Shown piece by piece: positions 8,027 to 17,235 of a stretch of 64,000 nt of DNA (position 1 is the first letter of the stretch; each line of letters opens with the position of its first letter). The stretch lies in assembly GCF_029537395.1 (NCBI RefSeq), contig NZ_CP120677.1, positions 1,736,001 through 1,800,000 on the forward strand, read 5' to 3'. The stretch comes from Tissierella sp. Yu-01. GTDB lineage: Bacteria > Bacillota > Clostridia > Tissierellales > Tissierellaceae. The translations under genes and the position numbers were made by a program. Under the pieces are notes generated by a model that was not told the DNA's origin, made no database searches, and saw only the letters and a list, made by a program, of their open reading frames with translations.

Positions 8027-10092
8027 ATGTTATTCACCAGCCCTACTGCTTCTATTTCAATATCATTAGGAACCTCGTTTATTGATAATACTGCCATATT
8101 AGGAAAGTTAAATGAAATAAGATTCCTAAAAGCTACTCTAATTCTCGGTGATGCCAATAGTACAGGATCCATCCCTTTACTTAAGCACTCATTGAATGTA
8201 TTGTTTAAATTATCAAATACCTTAGTTATGACATTTGGTTTAAGTACAGGCATTGAGCCTGACATAGTCTTTTGAATATTGCTTCCTATCAGCTCTTCTA
8301 AATCTGGGTGTATAGTTATTACTTCAAGTTTTTCTTCCATATTTAGATAGTTTTTAACTATAGTTCTCTTTAAGGCATGTCTTACCTGCTCTGTTAATAA
8401 TTCGATATCCTTTGTTGTAATACCATTATCCGCCAAAGACTCCAATATGGTAACTAAATCAAAAATAGGAACTCTTTCACGTAATAAATTCTGAAGAACC
8501 TTTTGAACATCTCCAAGAGTTAAAATATCAGGTATAAGTTCATCAACAACCACATCGTATTTATCCTTAATTCCTTCTAACAATTGTTTTACTTCTTGTC
8601 TTCCCAGTAATTCAGGACTATTTTCTTTAATTACCTCTTTAAGGTGGGTTACAAATACAGTAACAGGGTCTACAATTGTATATCCATTTAGCTCTGCCTT
8701 TTCTTTATTGTTCTCATCAATCCATAATGCATCGATTCCAAAGGCTGGTTCCTTTGTAGCAATGCCTTCTATTTCGAAGTCACTATTACCTGGATCTAAT
8801 GCTAAATATTTATTTACATATAGGGTATTTCCTGCAACCCTATTGCCTTTTATCTTAATATTATATTCATTTGGTCCCAACTGAAGGTTATCTCTTATTC
8901 TAATTGGATTAACAATAATCCCCAACTCTTGGGCACACTGTCTTCGAATGGATGTAATCTGCGTCACCAAATTATCTTCTCTACCCTCATCAACCAAAGA
9001 AATAAGTCCATATCCAATCTCTACGGATATAGGTTCAACTTGGAAAGAAGTCACTCCTTCTACCTCTTTTTCTCTAGGTTGTACCTGCCTTATATTTTCT
9101 CTTTCCATTTCTGCTAAAGCTTCGGTTTTTTCATTCTCCTTCAATAAATATCCAACACTTCCAACTATTATAGCTACAATTAAAAATGGAATTGTTGGGA
9201 AAGCCGGTACCATGGCTATAATTAACAATACTACTGACGTTACCATAAGTACCTGAGATACTCCAAATAAGTCCTCTGTTACACTTTTACCAAAGGTTTG
9301 CCCATCATCAGATCTAGTAACAAGGATACCAGATGCTATTGAAATAAGAAGTCCTGGTAGAAGGTTTACTAAGCCACTACCAATTGTCAATTTACCAAAT
9401 CTATCTAAGGCTTCCATAATACCCATGCCTTGTATGGCAAATATTAATATTCCACCTATTAAATTTATAAGAGTAATTATAATTCCCGCTATGGCATCTC
9501 CCTTAGTAAACTTACTAGCACCATCCATAGCCCCATAAAAGTTCGCTTCTCTTTGTAAATTGTTTCTTCTTACTTTAGCTGTTTGCTCATCTATTAATCC
9601 GGTATTTAAATCTGCATCTATGGCCATTTGTTTACCAGGCATTGCATCTAGTGTAAATCTTGCAGAAACTTCAGATACTCTGCTAGAACCATTGGTAACT
9701 ACTACAATTTGTACTATTACAATGATTAAGTAAATAACTGCTCCAACTACATAATTGTTACCTGTAACGAAGTTTGCAAAGGCATCTATTACAAAACCAG
9801 CATTACCAGCACTTAATATCAATCTGGTAGCGGAAATATTCAAGGACAACCTAAACATCGTTGATATTAACAATAATGTAGGAAAGGTTGAAAACTCTAG
9901 TACATTCTTTGTAAATAATGTTAATAGTAGTACTATTACACCTATGGATATATTAATTACCAGTAAAATATCTAAAAATATACTTGGTAATGGTATTATA
10001 ATTATTCCTATTATTGCTACAGTTACAAAAGCAACTATTAGCTCAGTGTATTTTTCAAATGTATTTGAAATGTTTCTTAATAATACCGTCAT
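8023..10092 (-). CDS. flhA: Flagellar export gate protein FlhA
   Basis: This is the nonameric export-gate component of the flagellar type III secretion system. The 689-aa protein has about eight N-terminal membrane helices (residues 15-310). The conserved cytoplasmic FHIPEP loop follows helix 4 (VSARFTLDAMPGKQMAIDADLNTG, about 145-170). The large cytoplasmic domain begins at about 340 and binds chaperone-substrate complexes, including VDPVTVFVTHL and LLERxxxPI-like LRERVPIFDL motifs. It lies between flhB and flhF in the standard order. Nothing is missing. Confidence 0.97.
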   Translation of the reverse strand: MTVLLRNISNTFEKYTELIVAFVTVAIIGIIIIPLPSIFLDILLVINISIGVIVLLLTLFTKNVLEFSTFPTLLLISTMFRLSLNISATRLILSAGNAGFVIDAFANFVTGNNYVVGAVIYLIIVIVQIVVVTNGSSRVSEVSARFTLDAMPGKQMAIDADLNTGLIDEQTAKVRRNNLQREANFYGAMDGASKFTKGDAIAGIIITLINLIGGILIFAIQGMGIMEALDRFGKLTIGSGLVNLLPGLLISIASGILVTRSDDGQTFGKSVTEDLFGVSQVLMVTSVVLLIIAMVPAFPTIPFLIVAIIVGSVGYLLKENEKTEALAEMERENIRQVQPREKEVEGVTSFQVEPISVEIGYGLISLVDEGREDNLVTQITSIRRQCAQELGIIVNPIRIRDNLQLGPNEYNIKIKGNRVAGNTLYVNKYLALDPGNSDFEIEGIATKEPAFGIDALWIDENNKEKAELNGYTIVDPVTVFVTHLKEVIKENSPELLGRQEVKQLLEGIKDKYDVVVDELIPDILTLGDVQKVLQNLLRERVPIFDLVTILESLADNGITTKDIELLTEQVRHALKRTIVKNYLNMEEKLEVITIHPDLEELIGSNIQKTMSGSMPVLKPNVITKVFDNLNNTFNECLSKGMDPVLLASPRIRVAFRNLISFNFPNMAVLSINEVPNDIEIEAVGLVNNI

Positions 10093-10107
10093 AACTGCTC
10101 CCTATTT

Positions 10108-11178
10108 CTATATTTTCCCTCTATTTTTATCTCTTAGCTGATATACTAAAGCTAATATTTCAGCCACTGCTTGATAAAGCTCTACCGGAATATATTCTCC
10201 CACTTCAACTTTTTTGTACATGGAACGTGCTAATTGAACATTTTCAATTATTGGCACCTTATTTTCTTTAGCAATTTCTTTTATTTTGTTTGCTACATTA
10301 TCTGCTCCCTTTGCAATTACTAAAGGGGCATTATCTTTATTTGTCTCGTATCTTAAGGCTACAGCTATATGTGTAGGGTTTGTAACTACTACTGTCGATG
10401 TTGGTACATCTGCCATCATCCTACTCATCGCAAGTTGTCTTTGCCTTTGTTGTCTTGCTGACTTGATCTGAGGATTACCCTCCATCTCTTTATATTCATC
10501 CTTGATTTCCTGTTTTGACATACGTAGATCTTTTTTGAATTCCCGTCTTTGAAAAATATAATCTATAATTGCCAATATCAGCATTATGACTACTATATCA
10601 GTGATTAAATTCTTTATAAAACCTAGAAAAAAGTAGAATAATTTCTCTGTTCCAATATTTCCACTATTTAAAATCTGACTATAGGATTCACCTAAATTAT
10701 CATATGCCAAGTAAAAAACCAAAGTTAATTTCAATAGATTCTTTAATAAATTAAATAATACCTTTTTTGAAAATATATTTTTAAACCCACTTATTGGATT
10801 AATTCTGTTAAAATCAGGTTTTATAGATTCCGATGTTGCCATAAAACCAGTTTGTACTATACTTACTACGTATCCAATTACCATTGCAATTAAAGCAAAG
10901 GGTAAAACTATTAGTAATCCATCAATTAAGTTATTAACGAATATATTTCTTAAAAAACTGTGATTTATCTCTACACTATAATTTCTACTCAATGAATTTC
11001 TTACAAAAGCAATACCATTTTTAAATATATATCCTCCTAATACCCCGCCTAACATAGTAAATACCATTAAAGATACTGCCGGGCTTAAGTCTGGACTCTT
11101 AGGAACCTGTCCTTTCTTCTTGGCATCCCTAATCCGTTTGGGGGTGGCCTCTTCAGTTTTTGACTCTTTATCTGACAT
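10108..11178 (-). CDS. flhB: Flagellar export switch protein FlhB
   Basis: FlhB switches the export apparatus from rod/hook to filament substrates. The 356-aa product has the N-terminal motif DKESKTEEATPKRIRDAK, four membrane segments (about 30-215) and a cytoplasmic domain. The autocleavage site NPTH appears in VVVTNPTHIAVALRYE at about residue 265. The conserved VEVGEYIPVELYQAVAEILA tail follows. It is separated from fliR by 83 bp that contain a dispersed repeat, and flhA follows after 15 bp. Confidence 0.97.
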   Translation of the reverse strand: MSDKESKTEEATPKRIRDAKKKGQVPKSPDLSPAVSLMVFTMLGGVLGGYIFKNGIAFVRNSLSRNYSVEINHSFLRNIFVNNLIDGLLIVLPFALIAMVIGYVVSIVQTGFMATSESIKPDFNRINPISGFKNIFSKKVLFNLLKNLLKLTLVFYLAYDNLGESYSQILNSGNIGTEKLFYFFLGFIKNLITDIVVIMLILAIIDYIFQRREFKKDLRMSKQEIKDEYKEMEGNPQIKSARQQRQRQLAMSRMMADVPTSTVVVTNPTHIAVALRYETNKDNAPLVIAKGADNVANKIKEIAKENKVPIIENVQLARSMYKKVEVGEYIPVELYQAVAEILALVYQLRDKNRGKI

Positions 11179-11201
11179 TTAACCACCTACCTTCTCTCCC
11201 T

Positions 11202-11260
11202 CTGTCATCTCGACTCCACTATCATTTTGTCATCTCGAGCGTAGTTGAGAGATCTCCGGG
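11202..11260. repeat. Dispersed GAGAT-CTCGA-TGACA intergenic repeat, copy 1
   Basis: In the fliR-flhB gap, the 32-bp stretch TGTCATCTCGAGCGTAGTTG-AGAGATCTCCGGG (11229-11260) is preceded by a partial second copy (TGTCATCTCGACTCC, 11203-11217). Related copies lie at 24416, 44906 and 45669. The unit is an imperfect palindrome found only between genes. Confidence 0.65.
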
Positions 11261-11261
11261 T

Positions 11262-12014
11262 TTAAAATAAATTCATCATTCCTACTAGATACTCAGGAAT
11301 AAGTCCAATAATACTTCCCATTTTGTTTAAAAGCCAACTCAAACTCATCAAAACTGCTAAAAAGCTTGCAGCTGCTTTAATTGGCATACCCAACATCAAA
11401 ACATTTATTTGTGGTATGGTTCTGGATATAACCCCTAATACCACATCTATTACTAAAACAACTATTATTATAGGTGCTGCTAAATTTACAGCTAATTCAA
11501 ATATCCTAGAAAATATACCTAGTATTGCCTCAACAGTTAGACCTTGAAATGTAATCTCTCCAAGTGGAACATATTCAAAAGACCTTATCAATGTGCTAAT
11601 TACCTTATGATGCATATCTAGCAAAAAGAACACACAAATCCCTATCCAATAATAAAATCTACCATAGTGAGCTGCATTTATACCTATATTTGGATCAAAA
11701 GTCTGCGCCATTGAAAAACCAGACTGAAAGTCTACTAATTGCCCTGCAATCTCCATAGCTGCAAAAATCAAATTAGTAACATATCCCATTGCTAATCCGA
11801 AAAATGCCTCTCTCATTGATAACATTCCTAAAACCACTAGATTGTCTATAACTTCAATTTCAGGTAGTGCAAAATAAACAAATAAGGATAGGACAGATGA
11901 TAAGCCAACCTTAAATGTATTTGGAAGTCCTTTAAATGAAATTGCTGGACAAATTACAATAAATGCTGTAATACGGATTAAAATTAATATATATTTATAT
12001 ACTTGAAATTCCAT
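11262..12014 (-). CDS. fliR: Flagellar export apparatus protein FliR
   Basis: This is an integral membrane component of the export gate that assembles with FliP and FliQ. The 250-aa protein has about six hydrophobic segments and the family pattern RITAFIVICPAISFKGLPNTFKVGLS at the N-terminus (residues 14-39), GLAMGYVTNLIF near 73 and AGQLVDFQSGFSMAQTFDP near 90. It starts 9 bp after fliQ ends, as usual in the fliPQR-flhBA block. Confidence 0.95.
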   Translation of the reverse strand: MEFQVYKYILILIRITAFIVICPAISFKGLPNTFKVGLSSVLSLFVYFALPEIEVIDNLVVLGMLSMREAFFGLAMGYVTNLIFAAMEIAGQLVDFQSGFSMAQTFDPNIGINAAHYGRFYYWIGICVFFLLDMHHKVISTLIRSFEYVPLGEITFQGLTVEAILGIFSRIFELAVNLAAPIIIVVLVIDVVLGVISRTIPQINVLMLGMPIKAAASFLAVLMSLSWLLNKMGSIIGLIPEYLVGMMNLF

Positions 12015-12022
12015 AGCTTCTC

Positions 12023-12289
12023 CTATGTTATATTGCCAATTAGCATTACAAGGTCTTCAGCAAATTCAACAAGGGTGTTTAACATAAAATTTCCAAATAA
12101 AATCAAAGCCAGCATTACAGACAATAGTTTAGGTACAAAACTTAGAGTTTGTTCCTGTACTTGGGTCACTGCTTGTAATATACTAATTAGTAAACCTACA
12201 ACTAATGAAGTTAACAAAATCGGCATCGAAACCTTGATTATAGTTAAAAACCCACTTCTTAAAATATCCAATACCATTACCTGAGTCAA
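12023..12289 (-). CDS. fliQ: Flagellar export apparatus protein FliQ
   Basis: This is a small export-gate subunit of 88 aa with two membrane helices (about 12-40 and 50-75). The family pattern LLTSLVVGLLISILQAVTQVQEQTLSFVPK is present, with QVQEQTL the hallmark. It uses a TTG start at 12289, with AGGTGA 6 nt upstream. The N-terminus (TQVMVLDILRSG) then aligns with other FliQs. A 134-bp gap separates it from fliP, and fliR follows after 8 bp. Confidence 0.94.
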   Translation of the reverse strand: MTQVMVLDILRSGFLTIIKVSMPILLTSLVVGLLISILQAVTQVQEQTLSFVPKLLSVMLALILFGNFMLNTLVEFAEDLVMLIGNIT

Positions 12290-12423
12290 ACACGATCACC
12301 TCTTATCCCTCTAACCATCAGATAAAGAAAACTTATATCAAGTGATTTTTCCTGATATTTAGTTGCACTTATCTAGGAACTATGCAATTTCCAAAATATT
12401 TAATTTTGTGAAATTGTAAGTTA

Positions 12424-13179
12424 TCAGATAAAACTTTCAATTAAAGATTCTACTACTAAATACCATCCATCTACTAAAACAAATAATAAAACTTTAAATG
12501 GTAATGAAATCATTACTGGTGGAAGCATAAACATACCCATGGACATTAATATACTGGATACCACCATATCAATTACTAAGAATGGTATAAAAATAATAAA
12601 TCCTATACTAAAAGCAGTCTTTAGCTCACTTATTGCAAAAGCAGGTATGATAGTCGTAAGGGTTAAATCCATTGGGTCCTGCACATTATCGCTACCTTGT
12701 GCTCTTAAAAATAGCGCCAAGTCTTTTTCCCTAGTCTGATTTAACATAAACTCCTTCATTGGAACTGCAGCAATTTCAAAGGCCTCCTCCTGAGTTATTT
12801 CATCAGCAAGAAATGGTTGAATAGCCTCTTCATTTATCTGACTATATATTGGCTGCATTATAAATAAAGTTAAGAATAAAGCTAGTCCAATTAATAGTTG
12901 ATTTGGAGGTGATTGCTGAGTACCTAGTGCATTTCTAAGAAATGAAAACACCACGATAATTCTAGTAAAACTTGTCGTTAAAATTAGTATCGATGGAGCC
13001 AAGGTAAGAACAGTCAATAATATCAGCAGCTTTACGGAATCCACGGTAGTTTCAGGATTATCAGATGGATTAAATAATATATCAGTTAATCCTGTACCGC
13101 CTTCTGCAAAAGATGCCTCAGGTATAATTGTTATTGTAATTAGAAGTATGAACAATATTATAATAGCTTTTTTACTCAA
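12424..13179 (-). CDS. fliP: Flagellar export apparatus protein FliP
   Basis: This is a core subunit of the export gate. The 251-aa precursor has a signal peptide (to about ASFAEG, residue 26), then the family blocks LLTVLTLAPSILILTTSFTRIIVVFSFLRNALGTQQSPPNQ (about 53-94) and PMKEFMLNQTREKDLALF. The C-terminal pair of helices contains VSSILMSMGMFMLPPVMISLPFK. It overlaps fliO by 4 bp. A SwrB-like protein, known in bacilli to promote FliP assembly, is encoded at 4333-4779. Confidence 0.97.
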   Translation of the reverse strand: MSKKAIIILFILLITITIIPEASFAEGGTGLTDILFNPSDNPETTVDSVKLLILLTVLTLAPSILILTTSFTRIIVVFSFLRNALGTQQSPPNQLLIGLALFLTLFIMQPIYSQINEEAIQPFLADEITQEEAFEIAAVPMKEFMLNQTREKDLALFLRAQGSDNVQDPMDLTLTTIIPAFAISELKTAFSIGFIIFIPFLVIDMVVSSILMSMGMFMLPPVMISLPFKVLLFVLVDGWYLVVESLIESFI

Positions 13180-13526
13180 CTTTTCTTCCTCATTCCAAAA
13201 TATAAGTTAGCCTTATCCTTTATATCCATAAGGCTATGATTTTCTTTAAATTCCTCTAGGTAGGATTCAACCTCTACCTCATCCAGCTCCTTAAGAATCT
13301 TGTTATCCCTGTCAGTAAAACTCATTAAATAATACTTACCACAAATCTGAACAATGCCTACGGCAGAATTATTAAATACATTTGTTCTCTCAATAATCTT
13401 AATTATCCTTTGATTTCTAATCATATTCTTATTGAGTAGCTTTAAAAACAAATTAGCCAACACAATTACTATTACTAAAACTATAATAGTTTGTAAAATA
13501 GCAAAAATACTATTGGATGATAACAT
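13176..13526 (-). CDS. fliO: Flagellar biosynthetic protein FliO
   Basis: A 116-aa protein with one N-terminal membrane segment (residues 7-30) and a cytoplasmic domain containing IKIIERTNVFNNSAVGIVQICGKYYLMSFTD, the FliO/FliZ pattern of a small beta-rich domain. FliO assists assembly of the FliP ring. It overlaps fliL by 17 bp and fliP by 4 bp. FliO is poorly conserved, so position adds weight to the call. Confidence 0.85.
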   Translation of the reverse strand: MLSSNSIFAILQTIIVLVIVIVLANLFLKLLNKNMIRNQRIIKIIERTNVFNNSAVGIVQICGKYYLMSFTDRDNKILKELDEVEVESYLEEFKENHSLMDIKDKANLYFGMRKKS

Positions 13527-13971
13527 CAGTTATAAATACTCCTTCTACGATTTCACTCTTTAGAGTTTCGTTTATATTTTTAACTAATTCCGCTTTTAGA
13601 TTAGTAGTCTGGTCATCATCTGAGACCTCTGTATAGGTTTTTGATCTTAGTGTACTTATGATAACGTCTCTTATCTTACTTACATTTGCTTCAATTATTG
13701 CACCATTATCTTCATTTGTAAACATAAGTGCCATTGTAACTTTTATATAATGTCTTATACTACCTTCCTGCTTTAAGTTTACAACAAATTCTTCAAGAGG
13801 AACTGTGTATTCATCACCATTGGACTGGAATACTTCAACGATATTCCCCATTGGATTATCAGCTACTACAAATACTAATATTGCTGCTGTTAGTAATAAT
13901 ATCATAACTAGTAAAGCAATAATTATAATTTTTGATATGCTTTTCTTTTCTGATACATCTATATCTGCCAT
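13510..13971 (-). CDS. fliL: Flagellar basal-body associated protein FliL
   Basis: FliL is a single-pass inner-membrane protein surrounding the stator and modulating torque. The 153-aa product has a basic cytoplasmic N-terminus, a membrane helix at about 15-37, and the extracytoplasmic domain with EEFVVNLKQEGSIRHYIKVTMAL (about 62-84). It ends TEVFITDVIIQ-like (EGVFITDVIIQ), the expected family end. It follows motB by 2 bp. Confidence 0.92.
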   Translation of the reverse strand: MADIDVSEKKSISKIIIIALLVMILLLTAAILVFVVADNPMGNIVEVFQSNGDEYTVPLEEFVVNLKQEGSIRHYIKVTMALMFTNEDNGAIIEANVSKIRDVIISTLRSKTYTEVSDDDQTTNLKAELVKNINETLKSEIVEGVFITDVIIQ

Positions 13972-13973
13972 GA

Positions 13974-14717
13974 CTATTCCCCACCTTTATTATCAAATAC
14001 TATAAATAGATTGACTCTTCTGTTTAATGCACGATTTTGCGGAGTATCATTGGGTGCAATCGGACTATGTTCACCATATCCCCTTGCTGATAGCCTTCCC
14101 GGATCAATATCTTCAACTTCACTAAGATATCTGACAACTGATACGGCTCTAGCTGTTGAAAGCTCCCAATTTGTAGGATACTGCCTTACATTGATTGGTA
14201 CATTATCAGTATGACCTTCGACTACTATATCATTTTCGAAGTCATTAATTAAACCTTCAAGCATGTTTAACACGTTAATTCCACTATCCTTGAGTTGTGC
14301 GCTACCAGTATCAAAAAGAATCGCATCTTTTATATCTACAAATACGCCTTCATCGTCATACCTTACATCAACTTCTGCATTAAGGTCATTTTCAGTAATA
14401 AATTCCCCTACCTTCTCAAACATCTGAATGATTTCTGGAGAAATCTGAATTCCTATAGTGCCATCATCAATGATATTTCCCTCTTGAATGGGAACTACCT
14501 CGCTGCCTTCATAACCATCGATTATACTGTCTGCACCCTGTATACCAATAAAAGCTTCTTGAAGTGATGAAGTTACATTAGCAAACTTTTCAGTATCTAC
14601 ACTGGACATTGAGAATAACAATATAAAAAATGTTAACAATAAAGACATTAAGTCCGAATAGGTAGTTAACCATGGTGCGCCGGCTCCACTACTCTCTTTT
14701 TTCCTAATTCTACTCAT
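13974..14717 (-). CDS. motB: Stator protein MotB
   Basis: This is the peptidoglycan-anchored half of the stator. The 247-aa protein has an N-terminal membrane segment after GAPWLTTYSDLMSLLLTFF. The aspartate in YSD (about residue 22) is the ion-binding residue. A plug-like linker follows, then an OmpA-type domain with VVEGHTDNVPI (about 176-186) and NRALNRRVNLFI. It overlaps motA by 8 bp. The ion (H+ or Na+) cannot be decided from these motifs alone. Confidence 0.96.
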   Translation of the reverse strand: MSRIRKKESSGAGAPWLTTYSDLMSLLLTFFILLFSMSSVDTEKFANVTSSLQEAFIGIQGADSIIDGYEGSEVVPIQEGNIIDDGTIGIQISPEIIQMFEKVGEFITENDLNAEVDVRYDDEGVFVDIKDAILFDTGSAQLKDSGINVLNMLEGLINDFENDIVVEGHTDNVPINVRQYPTNWELSTARAVSVVRYLSEVEDIDPGRLSARGYGEHSPIAPNDTPQNRALNRRVNLFIVFDNKGGE

Positions 14718-15516
14718 AATTCACAGCCTCTTTCGCATTTAAGCTATCTTTGGTATTTTTTTGTTCATCTGGTGCAAGGTATGCAAGAAGCTTTTCTTCT
14801 AGTAATCTTGGATTAGTTCCTGCTTGTATTTGTAATACACCGTCAATTACCATTTGGCAAGTAAATATCTCTTCATCAGTTTGTTCACTTAAGTTGTTTG
14901 CAATAGGTAAAAATACCAAGTTAGCTAAGAAAGAACCATAAAAAGTTGTAACCAATGCTACTGCCATACCTCCACCAATTGCACTTGGGTCATCTAAGTC
15001 AACAAGCATTAGAATAAGACCTATAAGTGTACCAATCATACCATAAGCAGGTGCTAATTCACCCCATTTTAAAAATACTGATTGTCCAGATCTATGTCTT
15101 CTTTCCATAGTATCTATTTTAAGTTCCATTAGCTCTCTTATATTATCAGGCTCTACACCATCAACTACCATTTGAAGTCCTGATGCCATAAATTCATTAT
15201 CCATTTGGGCTATATCATCTTCTAGAGCCAATAAACCATCTCTTCTCGCCTTTTTTGATAACTCAGTAAGCAAAATAATAATCTCATTCCTATTATCCTG
15301 AGGTGAAACCACTAATAGCTTTAGCATATTAGGAATATGCTTAAGGGTTTTAAGTGGAAAAGAAATCACCATTGCACATAATGAACCCCCTAATGTAATT
15401 ATTATTGAGGGAATATCCCAAAAACTACTAAGATCCCCAGATATTTTTATGGACCAAAATACCAAAATAACCCCAGCAATCAATCCCATAGTTGCTGACA
15501 TACTTCTTTTTTTCAT
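14710..15516 (-). CDS. motA: Stator protein MotA
   Basis: This is the membrane half of the flagellar stator. The 268-aa protein has four membrane helices (about 7-25, 33-52, 150-172, 182-205). The cytoplasmic loop includes RRDGLLALEDD and the motor-interacting REL-like region at 125-140. The conserved APAYGMIGTLIGLILML and GGGMAVALVTTFYGSFLANLVFLPIAN stretches flank helices 3 and 4. It overlaps flbD by 4 bp. The motAB genes lie inside the fla operon, unlike in B. subtilis. Confidence 0.96.
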   Translation of the reverse strand: MKKRSMSATMGLIAGVILVFWSIKISGDLSSFWDIPSIIITLGGSLCAMVISFPLKTLKHIPNMLKLLVVSPQDNRNEIIILLTELSKKARRDGLLALEDDIAQMDNEFMASGLQMVVDGVEPDNIRELMELKIDTMERRHRSGQSVFLKWGELAPAYGMIGTLIGLILMLVDLDDPSAIGGGMAVALVTTFYGSFLANLVFLPIANNLSEQTDEEIFTCQMVIDGVLQIQAGTNPRLLEEKLLAYLAPDEQKNTKDSLNAKEAVNYE

Positions 15517-15719
15517 TTACTACTCCCCTCCGGTAAGTTAAGAAATATCTTCCTTTTAAAATCTATTATTCTCTGCACAATTTCATCTGTGCTATTCACC
15601 ACTCTAATGGTTTTTCCATCGGTCAATGTAATAACCGTATCAGGCAGCTCTTCAATCTTATATATCAAATCACAATTCAAACAAAACTCTTTACCACTTA
15701 TTGATTTAAGTATAATCAT
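15513..15719 (-). CDS. flbD: FlbD/SwrD family flagellar protein
   Basis: A 68-aa protein beginning MIILKSISGKEFCLNCDLI, the FlbD-family pattern (MI.LTRLNG..F.LN..LIE). It ends with a C-terminal TDEIVQRIIDFKRK helix. SwrD, the Bacillus member of this family, raises flagellar torque through stator genes and sits at the same place in the fla operon. The start is the ATG at 15719, with GGAGG 6 nt upstream. An in-frame codon six residues earlier lacks a ribosome site. It lies directly before motA. Confidence 0.9.
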   Translation of the reverse strand: MIILKSISGKEFCLNCDLIYKIEELPDTVITLTDGKTIRVVNSTDEIVQRIIDFKRKIFLNLPEGSSK

Positions 15720-15731
15720 GGAAAACCTCCA

Positions 15732-15822
15732 GTTCACAGTTCACAATGCACAATTGTTCTTGTCATTCTTTTAGGTCCTAAATTAGTTTTAATTGTGATT
15801 TGTGCATTGTGAATTGTGCATT
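15732..15822. repeat. Intergenic inverted-repeat element between flgE and flbD
   Basis: A 14-bp perfect inverted repeat, TTCACAATGCACAA (15740-15753) and TTGTGCATTGTGAA (15800-15813), is flanked by further copies of the heptamer-like units TTCACA and TGTGCA. It fills nearly the whole gap upstream of flbD and ends just before the flbD ribosome site. It looks like a small palindromic or MITE-like intergenic element. Confidence 0.6.
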
Positions 15823-15830
15823 TTTATTTC

Positions 15831-16787
15831 CTATCTCTTAAGGTTAATCAATTCCTGTAGCATTTCATCTGAAGTTGTGATACTTCTTGAGTTAGCTGAA
15901 TATGCTCTACTTGCTACTATCATTTCTGTAAATTCATTAGCTAAGTCTACGTTGGACATTTCAAGAAAACCTTGGTTAATTGTTCCAAAGCCATTGCTTC
16001 CAGCTAGTCCAAATTCTGGATTACCTGAGTTGTTTGATGCAAGGTAATTGTTTCCTCCTGCCTTAGTTAAACCAGCAGGATTACTAAATCTAGTAATAGC
16101 AATTTGTCCAAGTACACGAGTTGTTGCTTCTCCCTCCAAACTATATACAGCAATTATCTTTCCCGAAGTATCTATTGAAAAGCTTTGAAGCTTTCCTCCA
16201 TCTTCATCAATTTCTGCAATTTTCAAAGGATTTAAGAATTCTTGATAATCTCCATCCTCTAAATCATCTGGTGCAACTACTTCTGGGTTTGGATTATCTT
16301 CATCTATTATTAAACCACTAGCAACATAACCCAGAACTCTCTGTCCACTAGCATTTACTAAGTTTCCCTCATAATCCCTAAAGAATGCCCCATCTCTTGT
16401 ATAGGCTAATGTGCCTACTTCTGAATCTTCTAGGATAGGAGCAGTAGGGTCATCTATCGTTACATTAGATGAAACTATGAAGAATCCTTCGTTCTCAATA
16501 CCGAAATCCAATTCCCTATTAGTTGGCTGCAACGACCCTCCACCCATCATCATATCTATGGAACCTACCTTAACTCCAAGTCCTACTTGTCTTGCATTTA
16601 TACCTCCTAATCCATTTGGTGATGGTGATGAAGCATTTGCTGTTGTTTGACTTAGCATATCTTGAAAACTTACTCTGCTTGCTTTATAAGCAGTTGTATT
16701 TACATTTGCTATATTATTAGCTATGACGTCCATCTTTGTTTGGAATCCTCTCATTCCACTTACACCTGAATATAACGATCTTAACAT
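15831..16787 (-). CDS. flgE: Flagellar hook protein FlgE
   Basis: This is the hook axial protein. The 318-aa product has the N-terminal D0 and signature (MLRSLYSGVSGMRGFQTKMDVIANNIANVNTTAYK), a FlgE-like middle with LGVKVGSIDMMMGGGSLQPTNRELDF and NEGFFIV, and the C-terminal GFLEMSNVDLANEFTEMIVASRAY plus LINLKR end. The length is at the short end of hook proteins, comparable to Bacillus FlgE/FlgG-type hooks. Its place after the hook-cap (flgD) and TIGR02530 genes supports FlgE over FlgG. Confidence 0.92.
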   Translation of the reverse strand: MLRSLYSGVSGMRGFQTKMDVIANNIANVNTTAYKASRVSFQDMLSQTTANASSPSPNGLGGINARQVGLGVKVGSIDMMMGGGSLQPTNRELDFGIENEGFFIVSSNVTIDDPTAPILEDSEVGTLAYTRDGAFFRDYEGNLVNASGQRVLGYVASGLIIDEDNPNPEVVAPDDLEDGDYQEFLNPLKIAEIDEDGGKLQSFSIDTSGKIIAVYSLEGEATTRVLGQIAITRFSNPAGLTKAGGNNYLASNNSGNPEFGLAGSNGFGTINQGFLEMSNVDLANEFTEMIVASRAYSANSRSITTSDEMLQELINLKR

Positions 16788-16860
16788 CTATATTTCCTCC
16801 TTAGAATTAACTCCACTTCAGTCAGTCAGTGGGTTATGGCTTCCTTAAAGGTCCAGCCAT

Positions 16861-17235
16861 TTATTTTACTATTATCGCACTGTCGATGTTGGTCACAACA
16901 TCCATTTCATTGTTATTCATTGTTGTAATTATTGTTCTGTTTTTTATACTTGCTATAAATGCCATATCCTTATATAGCATCAAGCTTTCTCTAGCACCCT
17001 TTTTTTCAAGGTCATTCATTGCATCCTTTAATGCATTTATATCAGATTCTTCTAGCTTTATATTTCTTTCCTGCATCCTTTGCTCAGCATGGGCAGAAAT
17101 TTTTATATTGCTATCGTTCCTATTTAAAGTTTCTTGAAAAATCCTTTGGAACTGTAAATTAGAATTGTTGACCTGCTTCTTTACAGAGCTATTGGGTGTT
17201 TGTATTATATGTCCATGCTCTATTCTAAAGCTCAT
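16861..17235 (-). CDS. Flagellar operon protein of TIGR02530 family
   Basis: A 124-aa protein with the family core FQRIFQETLNR, ISAHAEQRMQERNI and MLYKDMAFIASIKNRTIITTMN, known only as a conserved gene next to flgD and flgE in Firmicutes and related phyla. Its function is undefined. The ATG at 17235 is preceded by AGGTGGGAG, so it overlaps the flgD end by 11 bp. A longer in-frame extension reading through the repetitive flgD tail (QNQSLIQSQNQNQ) is an artefact of that tail. Confidence 0.85.
   Translation of the reverse strand: MSFRIEHGHIIQTPNSSVKKQVNNSNLQFQRIFQETLNRNDSNIKISAHAEQRMQERNIKLEESDINALKDAMNDLEKKGARESLMLYKDMAFIASIKNRTIITTMNNNEMDVVTNIDSAIIVK

Noticed and set aside
9755-10141. 128-codon plus-strand frame opposite flhA
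   Set aside because: Antisense to the conserved membrane part of FlhA. No ribosome site or recognisable domain.
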